A DNA stretch of 12,671 bases from Mycoplasmatota bacterium (lineage in GTDB: Bacteria > Bacillota_I > Bacilli_A > Izemoplasmatales > Izemoplasmataceae): the NCBI GenBank assembly GCA_030636545.1, contig DAOVWR010000027.1:1-12671 (forward strand), in the 5' to 3' direction. Positions within the stretch are counted from its first letter, which is position 1. Every line of letters begins with the position of its first letter. This document shows positions 1 to 6,834 of this stretch, one piece after another. The notes beneath the pieces are model-generated. The model was not told the DNA's origin and did no database searches. It saw nothing but the letters and a program-made list of their open reading frames with translations. A program made the position numbers and the translations under genes.

Positions 1-1
1 A

Positions 2-1123
2 AACCAAATAATTTCAAATATTAGTGTTGGGATGCAACAACGTGTTGAAATATTAAAAATGTTATACCGTGATGCAGAAATATTAATATTTGATGAGCCA
101 ACTGCAGTTCTTACACCACAAGAAATCACAGAATTAATGGGGATCATGAAAGATTTAACAAAAGAAGGTAAATCTATCATTTTAATTACTCATAAATTAA
201 AAGAAATTAAACAAGTTGCTGATCGATGTAGTGTTTTACGTAAAGGTAAATACATTGGAACTGTTGATGTTAAGACAACTTCTGTTGAGAAAATGGCAGA
301 AATGATGGTAGGACGCGAAGTTAGCTTTGAAATTGATAAAGAAGTTGCTAAACCTAAAGAAGTTGTACTAAAAGTTGATAAATTAAGTGTTTTCAATCTT
401 CATTTAAAAAAAGATGTGGTTTCAAATGTCTCTTTCGAAGTTAAAAAAGGTGAAATATTATGTATTGCTGGAATTGAAGGAAATGGACAAGCACAACTAA
501 TTGAAGGTATCACAGGATTAAACCCAATTAGTAGTGGTAGTATTATCCTTAATAACGTTGATATTTCTCATTATTCTGTTCGTAAACGGAACACTTCAGG
601 TGTTTCTCACATTCCTGAAGATCGCCATAAACACGGCCTTGTTTTAGATTATAGTTTAGAACAAAATCTAATTTTACAAACATATTTTAAGACTCCTTTC
701 CAAAATAATGGATTCTTAAGATTTGATGAAATTAGAACAAATTCTGATCATTTAATTGAACGTTTTGATATTAGAAGTGGTAAAGGATCAACAACTTCAG
801 CACGAAGTATGAGTGGTGGAAACCAACAAAAAGTTATTGTAGCACGTGAAATCAATCGTGATACTGACTTATTAATAGCTGTTCAACCAACTCGTGGACT
901 TGATGTTGGAGCGATTGAATATATTCATAAACAGTTAATTACCCAACGTGATGCTGGTAAAGCAATTTTACTTGTTTCACTTGAATTGGATGAAGTAATG
1001 AATGTATCTGATAGAATCATTGTTATGTATGAAGGTGAAAATGTAGGAGAATTTGATCCTGCTGTAGTAACTGAAAATGAACTTGGACTATACATGGCTG
1101 GTTCTAAAAGGAGTGATCAATAA
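2..1123 (+). CDS. nupO: Nucleoside ABC transporter, double ATP-binding subunit (5' end cut by window edge)
   Basis: Cytoplasmic ATPase energising nucleoside uptake, resembling B. subtilis NupO (YufO). The reading frame is open from the first bases, so the gene starts outside the window; the ATG at 32 lies inside the ABC signature of domain 1 (SVGMQQR, 23-43) and is not a start. Domain 1 keeps its signature, Walker B (LIFDEP, about 83-100) and H-loop (LITHK); its Walker A is off the edge. Domain 2 has the family's degenerate Walker A (GIEGNGQ, about 472-492), signature (MSGGNQQK, about 808-831) and a Walker B with Gln instead of Glu (AVQPTRGLD), as is usual in sugar/nucleoside importers. About 373 residues are visible; relatives have about 510. 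Its stop overlaps the next start by one base. A substrate-binding lipoprotein gene usually lies upstream but cannot be seen. A simple-sugar importer is the alternative; the two permeases favour nucleosides. Confidence 0.9.
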   Translation, partial: NQIISNISVGMQQRVEILKMLYRDAEILIFDEPTAVLTPQEITELMGIMKDLTKEGKSIILITHKLKEIKQVADRCSVLRKGKYIGTVDVKTTSVEKMAEMMVGREVSFEIDKEVAKPKEVVLKVDKLSVFNLHLKKDVVSNVSFEVKKGEILCIAGIEGNGQAQLIEGITGLNPISSGSIILNNVDISHYSVRKRNTSGVSHIPEDRHKHGLVLDYSLEQNLILQTYFKTPFQNNGFLRFDEIRTNSDHLIERFDIRSGKGSTTSARSMSGGNQQKVIVAREINRDTDLLIAVQPTRGLDVGAIEYIHKQLITQRDAGKAILLVSLELDEVMNVSDRIIVMYEGENVGEFDPAVVTENELGLYMAGSKRSDQ

Positions 1124-2466
1124 TGAATGATAAAGCAAGAGAAAGACGACATAAAATATTAAACTTTTTTCTAGATAACTGGATTGGTTTAATTACTGGC
1201 TCTGTATTATTCTTACTTGTTTTCTTTATTCCTCAGTTCTTTGCTAATAATGACGCAATGTTACTTATTATTAGAGGATTAATCGTCGGAGTAGCATTTG
1301 GTTATATTTTATACAAATTATTGCTATTTAGAAGAAATAATTCTGGTTTCAAAGCGAGTGAAAGTAAATTATTAGTTGATGTAGCTGGTAGTATTATCGC
1401 TATCCTAACAGGATTATTATTTGGATTAATTCTGATGTTAATCGTAAATCCGGGACAAGCATTTGGAGGATTCTTCATAATTCTTCAAGGTGGATTCCGT
1501 AATATTAAAAGCTTTGGAGATATGATTTATTTCTCTGTACCAATTATTCTTACAGGTCTAAGTGTTGCATTTGCCTTTAGAACTGGATTGTTCAATATTG
1601 GAGCAACAGGACAACTTACAATGGGAGCTTTCACAGCTGTCTTTATTGGAGTAAAATTTGTTAGTCTTGGCGAGTTTAGTCCATTTCTTCATTGGCTTTT
1701 TGCAATTTTTGGAGCAATGGTAGCTGGAGCTTTATGGGGAGCCATACCAGGATTATTAAAAGCTTATCGGAATGTAAACGAAGTAGTTTCCTCAATTATG
1801 TTAAATTATGTAGCAATGTATTTAAACACAATGTTTATTGTTAAATACATTTACAATAGAGATTACGCAAGAGCGTTAGCTCCTGAACTTACCGCAGTTA
1901 CACCAGCAATGAACTTACAATACTTATTTCCTAATTCAAGTATAAACGGAGGTATTGCAGTTGCTGTAATTGTTGTTATTATCTTACATATTATCTTAAA
2001 TAAAACAACATTCGGATATGAACTTAAAGCAGTTGGATTCAACCGAAATGCTAGTAAATATGCCGGAATGAATTCAAAAAGAAATATTGTTTACGCAATG
2101 GTAATCAGTGGGGCTATAGCTGGGCTTGCTGGTGGACTTATGTTCTTAGTTGATGGAAAGTTTTTACAACCATTAAACGCCCTAATACCTGAAGGATTTA
2201 CAGGTATTGCGATTAGTTTATTAGGATTAAGTAGTCCTTTTGGAGTATTACTTGCTGGACTATTCTATGGTTCTCTTAAGCAAGGTGGTTTCTACTTGCA
2301 ACTATACAGTTTCACACCAGAAATCATTGATATTATTATTGCTGTTATTATCTACGCTAGTGCGCTTGGATTATTCTTACAAAAATTTGTTATCCGCGCA
2401 ATGAAAAAACGAGAAATGCAGCTTGAAAACTTACCTGAAGAAATAGTTGAAGGGAGTGAATCATAA
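1123..2466 (+). CDS. nupP: Nucleoside ABC transporter permease, NupP-like, with N-terminal extension
   Basis: Membrane permease of the BPD_transp_2 family, forming the nucleoside channel with the next gene product. Family motifs are FNIGATGQLTMGAF (157-170), NEVVSSIMLNY (219-229) and GYELKAVGFN (298-307), with hydrophobic segments throughout. The ATG overlaps the TAA of the ATPase gene by one base and has AAAAGGAG at 1106-1113. At 447 aa it is longer than typical members (about 350). The excess is N-terminal: a basic head (RERRHK) and two extra predicted membrane segments, about residues 18-41 and 46-68, before the usual core begins near residue 82. The C-terminus is short and acidic (about 430-447). 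Function is well supported by family and operon; the exact substrate is inferred. Confidence 0.9.
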   Translation: MNDKARERRHKILNFFLDNWIGLITGSVLFLLVFFIPQFFANNDAMLLIIRGLIVGVAFGYILYKLLLFRRNNSGFKASESKLLVDVAGSIIAILTGLLFGLILMLIVNPGQAFGGFFIILQGGFRNIKSFGDMIYFSVPIILTGLSVAFAFRTGLFNIGATGQLTMGAFTAVFIGVKFVSLGEFSPFLHWLFAIFGAMVAGALWGAIPGLLKAYRNVNEVVSSIMLNYVAMYLNTMFIVKYIYNRDYARALAPELTAVTPAMNLQYLFPNSSINGGIAVAVIVVIILHIILNKTTFGYELKAVGFNRNASKYAGMNSKRNIVYAMVISGAIAGLAGGLMFLVDGKFLQPLNALIPEGFTGIAISLLGLSSPFGVLLAGLFYGSLKQGGFYLQLYSFTPEIIDIIIAVIIYASALGLFLQKFVIRAMKKREMQLENLPEEIVEGSES

Positions 2467-3434
2467 TGAGTTTTGCTGAAATTATGTATTTCATATTACC
2501 TTTAGTAATAGCTTCAGCAGTACCTTTAGCATTAGTTGCTTTAGGGGCATTATTTAGTGAAAGATCTGGGGTTATCAATATTGCCTTAGAAGGAATCATG
2601 ATTATGGGTGGGTTTGTTGGAGCAGTAACAATTCTTCTACTTGAAGAAAATGCTCATTTACCGATTCAATTAGTTGCATTAATTGGATTGTTAGTAGGGG
2701 GAATAGTCGGAATTATTTTCAGTTTACTACATGCATTTGCAGCAATTAATATGAAAGCTAACCAAATTATTAGTGCAACAGCACTGAATATGTTTGCACC
2801 AGCATTCGCTATCTTTACTGCTAGAATCGTATTTGGTACACAAAGAGTTCCAATCGATGATAGTTACATTATTCATGAAGTTCCATTACTTTCAAAAATT
2901 CCAGTTATTGGTGATATCTTCTTCCAAGGAGTATATTTATCAACATTACTTGGAGTAATAATTTTCATTGTTGCAGTTACAATCTTATATAAAACTAAAC
3001 AAGGTTTACGTTTAAGAAGTTGTGGTGAAAACCCACAAGCTGCCGATTCACTTGGTATCAACATTTATAAATTAAGATATGTTGGTGTTATAGTTTCTGG
3101 TGCTTTAGCTGGTATAGGTGGAGTAATCTTCGTATTAAGCTTCTCTACAAGCTTCAACGCAACAGTAGCCGGATTCGGATTCTTAGCATTAGCCGTATTA
3201 ATCTTTGGTAACTGGAATCCAAAACGAATTATTATGGCTGCTTTATTCTTCGGCTTTATGCGAGTAATAAGTAGTACTAAGTCAGTTATTCCTGTTCTTA
3301 ATAATTTAGGACTAGATGACGAAATATATTTAATGTTACCTTATGTTGCAACACTAATCGTCTTAGCCTTTGTTTCTAAAAACAGTGCTGCACCACGTGC
3401 TGCAGGGGAGCCTTACGACCCAGGTAAAAGATAA
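2466..3434 (+). CDS. nupQ: Nucleoside ABC transporter permease, NupQ-like
   Basis: Second permease of the nucleoside importer, paired with the preceding protein. It is an integral membrane protein of 322 aa, a normal length. Family motifs are SERSGVINIALEG (31-43), LRLRSCGENPQAADSLGIN (181-199) and the polar C-terminus ending GEPYDPGKR. Many hydrophobic helices are visible; the C-terminal tail from about residue 305 is soluble. The start ATG overlaps the upstream TAA by one base and is preceded by AGGGAG at 2451-2456. It is the last gene of the operon, followed 17 bases later by a hairpin terminator. Order ATPase-permease-permease matches nupOPQ of Firmicutes. No salvage enzyme gene follows within the operon. 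Confidence 0.9.
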   Translation: MSFAEIMYFILPLVIASAVPLALVALGALFSERSGVINIALEGIMIMGGFVGAVTILLLEENAHLPIQLVALIGLLVGGIVGIIFSLLHAFAAINMKANQIISATALNMFAPAFAIFTARIVFGTQRVPIDDSYIIHEVPLLSKIPVIGDIFFQGVYLSTLLGVIIFIVAVTILYKTKQGLRLRSCGENPQAADSLGINIYKLRYVGVIVSGALAGIGGVIFVLSFSTSFNATVAGFGFLALAVLIFGNWNPKRIIMAALFFGFMRVISSTKSVIPVLNNLGLDDEIYLMLPYVATLIVLAFVSKNSAAPRAAGEPYDPGKR

Positions 3435-3451
3435 AGTAAGTATTATAAAAC

Positions 3452-3484
3452 AAAGAGTTGTCAAATTAATGACAACTCTTTTTT
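3452..3484 (+). terminator. Rho-independent terminator of the nup operon, probably bidirectional
   Basis: An 11-bp perfect stem, AAAGAGTTGTC (3452-3462) with GACAACTCTTT (3471-3481), has an 8-base loop and is followed by more T. Read on the minus strand the stem is followed by GTTTTATAA, so it can also end the convergent MFS transcript, whose stop codon lies at 3500-3502. Confidence 0.9.
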
Positions 3485-3499
3485 ATATGTATTTTTTTC

Positions 3500-4744
3500 T
3501 TAACACAAATCAACCATCTGTTTATCTGATATCTTGCCTAGTAAGTAAACAGCAATGCCCATCATTATTGTGACAAGTACAAATGTCACATTAAATCCAA
3601 AGTAGTTTATAATAACAGCTCCAACTAAGGGTAAAATAATCTTTAAAATGTTTAGTGATCCTCTAATACCTAAATATTCTACTCTTTCAGTTTTAGGAAT
3701 AATATCTAATAAGTAAGGCTCGAATCCGATTCGACGACCACTAATCATAAATCCTAAGATGAAGAAGATAATTGCGAAGTATTCTGGACTTGTTGTTCCT
3801 AAATATATCGCTAGTAAAGGGTTTAATCCACCAATGATAATACAAATTCTCATAATCGCTTTAGCATTCAACTTAGAAGATAACACACCCCAAACTACAT
3901 TAGAGAAAATAGTCCCAACTGTTAAGACAATTAAGTATTTACCGATAAAACTATCATCAATATTAAATGTTTCCTTAGCAAAAACCATATAAAACGGCAA
4001 AATCATAATACTAAATCCTGATAAATTCTCAACAATAATAAATGATTTAAAACTTTCATCTTTCCGCAATATTGACGGAATTCTTTTAATAAAACTTAGT
4101 AATGATTCTTTATTTTGAGTAGTTATCGAGGAAGGTTCAGGTAATAATATAAAACCTAGTGAGGCGATAATTAAACCTCCGAATCCAATTAGCAAGCTAA
4201 TTGCGTAGTTAGTTGGATAACTAATACTCATTGAAAATATTTGCGCAATTAATAATCCACCAATGAAGGCGGCTGATCCTCCAAAAAACTGTTTTAGAGT
4301 GTATAATTTAAGTCTTTTTTCTCGATTTAATGTTTTCGCGATGATATCAGTATATGATAATCCCGCAAATCCAGCACTAATACTAAATAATGATACAAAG
4401 AAGAAGAAACTAATAATTGTTAATGTCGGATTATTAGTACTAAAGTAATAAGTAAAGTAAGCCATTCCTAGAAATGCTGAACTTCTTAAATAAATACCAA
4501 GAAGTAAGTATTTCTTTTTATAAGGCTTATTTCTTAAATAATGACCAAAAACCACATTAAAAATCATCGGAACCCCAAGCATGATGCTATAAAAGGCTGC
4601 GAAAATAACTTTAGAACTCGTTAAAGTTGTTACTAAAGCCGGAAAGACCGTATTAAGATCCAACATTGAAACAGTCAATGCGAGGAAGAATCCATGCCAT
4701 ATAAAGGCAAAATAAACAAATTTAGGTGATTTAATAAATTTCAT
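3500..4744 (-). CDS. MFS transporter of unknown substrate
   Basis: Predicted 12-helix inner-membrane transporter of 414 aa, length normal for the Major Facilitator Superfamily. Alternating hydrophobic segments and short basic loops are seen, with a longer central loop (about residues 206-230, ending IKRIPSILRKDESFK) separating two six-helix halves. A polar motif GLSYTDIIAKTLNREKR follows the fourth hydrophobic segment, and its counterpart in the second half, RRIGFEPYLLDIIPKTER, is at a similar place, as expected of duplicated halves. The ATG at 4744 has AAGGAG (4752-4757) 7 bases upstream. The gene is monocistronic, convergent with the nup operon and divergent from the DUF134/COG1433 operon. 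I cannot assign a substrate; drug or sugar efflux would be guesses. The second-half motif with conserved basic residues may define a subfamily worth a profile search. Confidence 0.8.
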   Translation of the reverse strand: MKFIKSPKFVYFAFIWHGFFLALTVSMLDLNTVFPALVTTLTSSKVIFAAFYSIMLGVPMIFNVVFGHYLRNKPYKKKYLLLGIYLRSSAFLGMAYFTYYFSTNNPTLTIISFFFFVSLFSISAGFAGLSYTDIIAKTLNREKRLKLYTLKQFFGGSAAFIGGLLIAQIFSMSISYPTNYAISLLIGFGGLIIASLGFILLPEPSSITTQNKESLLSFIKRIPSILRKDESFKSFIIVENLSGFSIMILPFYMVFAKETFNIDDSFIGKYLIVLTVGTIFSNVVWGVLSSKLNAKAIMRICIIIGGLNPLLAIYLGTTSPEYFAIIFFILGFMISGRRIGFEPYLLDIIPKTERVEYLGIRGSLNILKIILPLVGAVIINYFGFNVTFVLVTIMMGIAVYLLGKISDKQMVDLC

Positions 4745-4774
4745 AAGCTTTCTCCTTAAGATAATTTCATTTTT

Positions 4775-4804
4775 ATTATACTAAAGATTTATGAAAAGTG
4801 TTAA
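4775..4804 (-). promoter_or_regulatory. Sigma-70 type promoter of the MFS gene
   Basis: On the minus strand, TTAACA (4799-4804) and TATAAT (4775-4780) are separated by 18 bases. Transcription would start near 4768, leaving a short leader before the AAGGAG at 4752-4757. The -10 is a consensus match; the -35 has one mismatch. Confidence 0.65.
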
Positions 4805-4819
4805 TGCCTTGCACTTTTC
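4793..4819. repeat. 8-bp inverted repeat spanning the MFS -35 box, possible operator
   Basis: GAAAAGTG (4793-4800) and CACTTTTC (4812-4819) are perfect inverted arms with an 11-base spacer. The left arm covers part of the -35 box and spacer of the minus-strand promoter. On the plus strand the right arm is followed by TCTTTTTA, which looks like a terminator, but no plus-strand gene ends here. A repressor site is therefore the simpler reading. Confidence 0.45.
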
Positions 4820-4873
4820 TTTTTATAAATAAAAATCGTTATTTAAAAAGATGGAAAACTGACTCTTTTTGGG

Positions 4874-4901
4874 TTGACAAATCCCATCTAAGGTATATAC
4901 T
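4874..4901 (+). promoter_or_regulatory. Promoter of the DUF134/COG1433/MinD operon
   Basis: A perfect TTGACA -35 (4874-4879) is followed after 16 bases by TATACT (4896-4901). The predicted start is near 4908, at the left edge of the palindrome at 4907-4920. It is the strongest match to a housekeeping promoter in the window and serves four genes. Confidence 0.75.
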
Positions 4902-4906
4902 GTAAG

Positions 4907-4920
4907 TGTGCATATGCACA
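4907..4920. promoter_or_regulatory. Perfect 14-bp palindrome TGTGCATATGCACA at the +1 region, candidate operator
   Basis: The sequence equals its own reverse complement. It lies 5 bases after the -10 box and ends just before the ribosome binding site AGGAG (4922-4926), so a bound dimer would block RNA polymerase. The first gene product has a DUF134 helix-turn-helix, making autorepression plausible. The palindrome contains GTG and ATG codons in frame with the gene, but they lack a ribosome binding site and are probably not starts. Confidence 0.6.
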
Positions 4921-4934
4921 TAGGAGATGATAAA

Positions 4935-5621
4935 ATGACTACAAGAAAGAAAAGATATGCGAGAAGGTTAGATAGTTCTAGATCCTTTAAACCAGCCGGA
5001 ATCCCTAAATCAGACTTACAGAGCATCAACATTATGTTAGATGAATTTGAAGCAATGCGTTTATGTGATTACGAAGGTTTATCGCAAATTGAAGCAGCTG
5101 GAGAAATGCAGATATCGAGAGCCACTATTCAAAGATTGTTACTTTCAGCTAGAAAAAAGGTAGTTGATATTATCTTAAACAATAAGATATTAGAAATTAA
5201 GAACGATATTAGAAATATTAAATTAAAAGGAGAAAGCAAGATGAATATTGAAGAAAAAGAAGTTAAGAGAGTTTCCTTTCCAACGAGTGATAAAGTGACT
5301 GTAGATGGTCATTTCGGTCATACAAAGGAGTTTGTTATTTACACAATTAAAGAAAATGTTATCACAGAAGTGAAATATGTTACTCCACCACCTCATGCAC
5401 CTGGTGTTTTACCACAGTTTCTCGCAGAAAGTTCTGTTGATGTAATAATTACAGGTGGAATGGGTCAAATGGCTGTTGAGTTATTCCAAAGACATGGAAT
5501 AGATGTAGTATTAGGCGCAGCTGGACGTATTGATGTTAATTTAAATGAGTATTTAGGTGGATTCCTAACATCTAAAGGTAGCACATGTACTCATGAGCCC
5601 GATCATACTTGTGATCATTAA
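4935..5621 (+). CDS. DUF134 (COG1342) DNA-binding domain fused to a COG1433 (NifX/ORP-like) cluster-binding domain
   Basis: Probable transcription regulator joined to a metal-cluster-binding domain, 228 aa. Residues 1-90 are DUF134: a basic start (MTTRKKRYARR), the segment IMLDEFEAMRLCDYEGLSQ (33-51) and a sigma-4-like helix-turn-helix (about 47-77). Residues about 112-212 are the dinitrogenase Fe-Mo cofactor/orange-protein fold, with HFGHTKEF (126-133) and GGMGQMAVELF (174-184). The tail holds Cys218, His220, His224, Cys226 and His228, a likely metal site. DUF134 proteins usually have N-terminal cysteines; none are seen here. The start is ATG 4935, 8 bases after AGGAG (4922-4926); an upstream in-frame GTG at 4908 lies in the palindrome without a binding site. 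An internal ATG at 5241 (Met103) with its own strong ribosome binding site could yield a separate 126-aa COG1433 protein. Whether the cluster is Mo, Mo-Cu or Fe-S cannot be told. Confidence 0.85.
   Translation: MTTRKKRYARRLDSSRSFKPAGIPKSDLQSINIMLDEFEAMRLCDYEGLSQIEAAGEMQISRATIQRLLLSARKKVVDIILNNKILEIKNDIRNIKLKGESKMNIEEKEVKRVSFPTSDKVTVDGHFGHTKEFVIYTIKENVITEVKYVTPPPHAPGVLPQFLAESSVDVIITGGMGQMAVELFQRHGIDVVLGAAGRIDVNLNEYLGGFLTSKGSTCTHEPDHTCDH
5225..5243 (+). promoter_or_regulatory. Internal ribosome binding site and in-frame start for the COG1433 domain
   Basis: AAAAGGAG (5225-5232) sits 8 bases before ATG 5241-5243, the arrangement used at true starts in this window. The ATG is in frame with the fusion gene (codon 103) and falls exactly at the linker between the DUF134 and COG1433 domains. 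Translation from it would give the cluster-binding domain alone, ending at the same stop at 5621. Confidence 0.6.
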
Positions 5622-5632
5622 GGAGTATTATT

Positions 5633-5992
5633 ATGAAAATTGCCATTAGCTCATTAGAAAACAAAGAATTTAGTAAAGTATCAGATCGATTTGCTCGCTG
5701 TGAGTACTTTATTATCTACGATCATGATTCTTTAAGTTTTACCGCAGTAATAAATACTGCTAAAGACGCTGGAAGTGGCGCTGGTGGTAAGGCTGTTAAA
5801 ATCTTAGGGGATTTAAATGTAGATATTGTACTTGCCCCTGAATTAGGGCCTAAAGCCCTAGAAGCACTAAAAGCATTTGAAATCAAAAGTTATCAATATC
5901 CTCGTGAAAAAACAGTTAAAGAAGTTCTTTATTTGTTTTATGAGAAAAAACTTCCTGAACTATTAATTTCTACTAGTAAAGGACGTCACTAA
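5633..5992 (+). CDS. COG1433 (NifX/NifB-type, ORP-like) Fe-Mo cofactor-binding family protein
   Basis: Small cytoplasmic protein of 119 aa, one complete RNase H-like dinitrogenase Fe-Mo cofactor domain. Family landmarks are MKIAISS at the start, SDRFARCEYFIIYD (17-30, usual form RFGRxPYF), GSGAGGKAVKILGD (47-60) and APELGPKALEAL (68-79). Its only cysteine is Cys23; it has no Cys/His tail, unlike the upstream fusion. In ORP of Desulfovibrio a related protein binds a Mo-Cu-S cluster without cysteine ligands, so lack of cysteines does not exclude a cluster. The ATG follows AAGGAG (5620-5625), which overlaps the upstream stop, and the TAA overlaps the next ATG by one base. It probably pairs with the other COG1433 domain and serves as cargo or partner of the two ATPases downstream. 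Confidence 0.85.
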   Translation: MKIAISSLENKEFSKVSDRFARCEYFIIYDHDSLSFTAVINTAKDAGSGAGGKAVKILGDLNVDIVLAPELGPKALEALKAFEIKSYQYPREKTVKEVLYLFYEKKLPELLISTSKGRH

Positions 5993-6834
5993 TGAAAATA
6001 GCTATTCTTAGCGGAAAAGGTGGGACAGGAAAGACAACTCTTTCTGTCAACCTCTTTTCTTATCTAGAACAAGCTACTTTAATTGATACTGATGTTGAAG
6101 AACCTAATAGTCATCTTTTCTTAAAGGGTAATTTAGTAAAGGAAGAAATAGTTTATAAGAAATATCCTTTAGTTGATGATGATTTATGTAATTATTGTGG
6201 TAAATGTGGTGATTTCTGTAATTTTAATGCCATAATCCCCGCTAAAAAGAAGATATTAGTCTTTCAAGATCTTTGTCATGATTGTGGTGGTTGCGCAATG
6301 GTATGCCCAAATGAAGCCATTTCTTACATTGATAAAGAAGTAGGAGTAATCTATCATACCCAAATAAAAGAAAATAAATTATTTCTTTATGGAAATCTAA
6401 CAGTTGGTGAAGTAAGTGGTGTTAAAATCATTGAAACATTGAAAGAAAGCACAAAAAATGCCGAATTATTGTTAATTGATAGCCCACCAGGAACAAGTTG
6501 TTCAACTGTTGCCGCAATAGATGGGGCAGATTACTGTATAATTTGCGCTGAGCCGACACCTTTTGGCTTAAGTGATATGAGAATGGTTGTTGAGTTGCTA
6601 CGTGCTGAAAAGCGAAATTTCGGGGTAGTAGTAAATAAAAGCAACTTAGGAAATGATGATATTTATCATTATTTGGAAGAAGAGAAGATTGAATTACTTG
6701 AAAAGATCAAATTTGATCGTGAATTTGCACGTATTATGGCTGATGGAGAGTTATTAATCAACTATAGTAAATACTTTAAAGAAAAGATAGCAAATATCGC
6801 TAGAAAAGTGTTAGGTGATAAAGATGATCAATGA
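5992..6834 (+). CDS. MinD/ParA-family P-loop ATPase with inserted 2x[4Fe-4S] ferredoxin domain (first copy)
   Basis: COG1149-type ATPase, 280 aa. The deviant Walker A GKGGTGKTT (8-16) has both signature lysines (Lys9, Lys14). The switch region is DTDVEEPN (32-39), and Walker B LLLIDSPPG lies at 159-167. Between them sit two [4Fe-4S] motifs: Cys66/69/72/76 and Cys95/98/101/105, the second followed by Pro as in bacterial ferredoxins. A CAEPTPFGLSD segment (185-195) matches the MinD-family pattern. The C-terminal stretch KYFKEKIANIARKVLG (260-275) could be an amphipathic helix, but membrane binding is unproven. The start overlaps the previous stop by one base; AAAGGA (5978-5983) is a modest binding site. 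It ends in TGA, showing the standard code. Relatives are known in the Desulfovibrio ORP complex, where they join COG1433 proteins; that role here is inferred. Assembly or electron delivery to a metal cluster is likely. Confidence 0.88.
   Translation: MKIAILSGKGGTGKTTLSVNLFSYLEQATLIDTDVEEPNSHLFLKGNLVKEEIVYKKYPLVDDDLCNYCGKCGDFCNFNAIIPAKKKILVFQDLCHDCGGCAMVCPNEAISYIDKEVGVIYHTQIKENKLFLYGNLTVGEVSGVKIIETLKESTKNAELLLIDSPPGTSCSTVAAIDGADYCIICAEPTPFGLSDMRMVVELLRAEKRNFGVVVNKSNLGNDDIYHYLEEEKIELLEKIKFDREFARIMADGELLINYSKYFKEKIANIARKVLGDKDDQ

Noticed and set aside
32..34. ATG as the start of the nupO gene
   Set aside because: The frame is open upstream to the window edge and encodes the conserved residues before the ABC signature, so this is an internal methionine of a cut gene.
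4845..4870. AAAAAGA/TCTTTTT inverted repeat upstream of the ORP-like promoter
   Set aside because: A-run and T-run arms with a 12-base spacer are low-complexity; no gene ends here, so neither terminator nor operator is supported.
4908..4934. GTG start adding nine residues to the DUF134 fusion
   Set aside because: It lies inside the palindrome at the transcription start and has no ribosome binding site; ATG 4935 has AGGAG at good spacing.
4823..5032. Minus-strand open frame of 69 codons over the operon start
   Set aside because: It is antisense to the DUF134 coding region, resembles no family and has no supporting signals.
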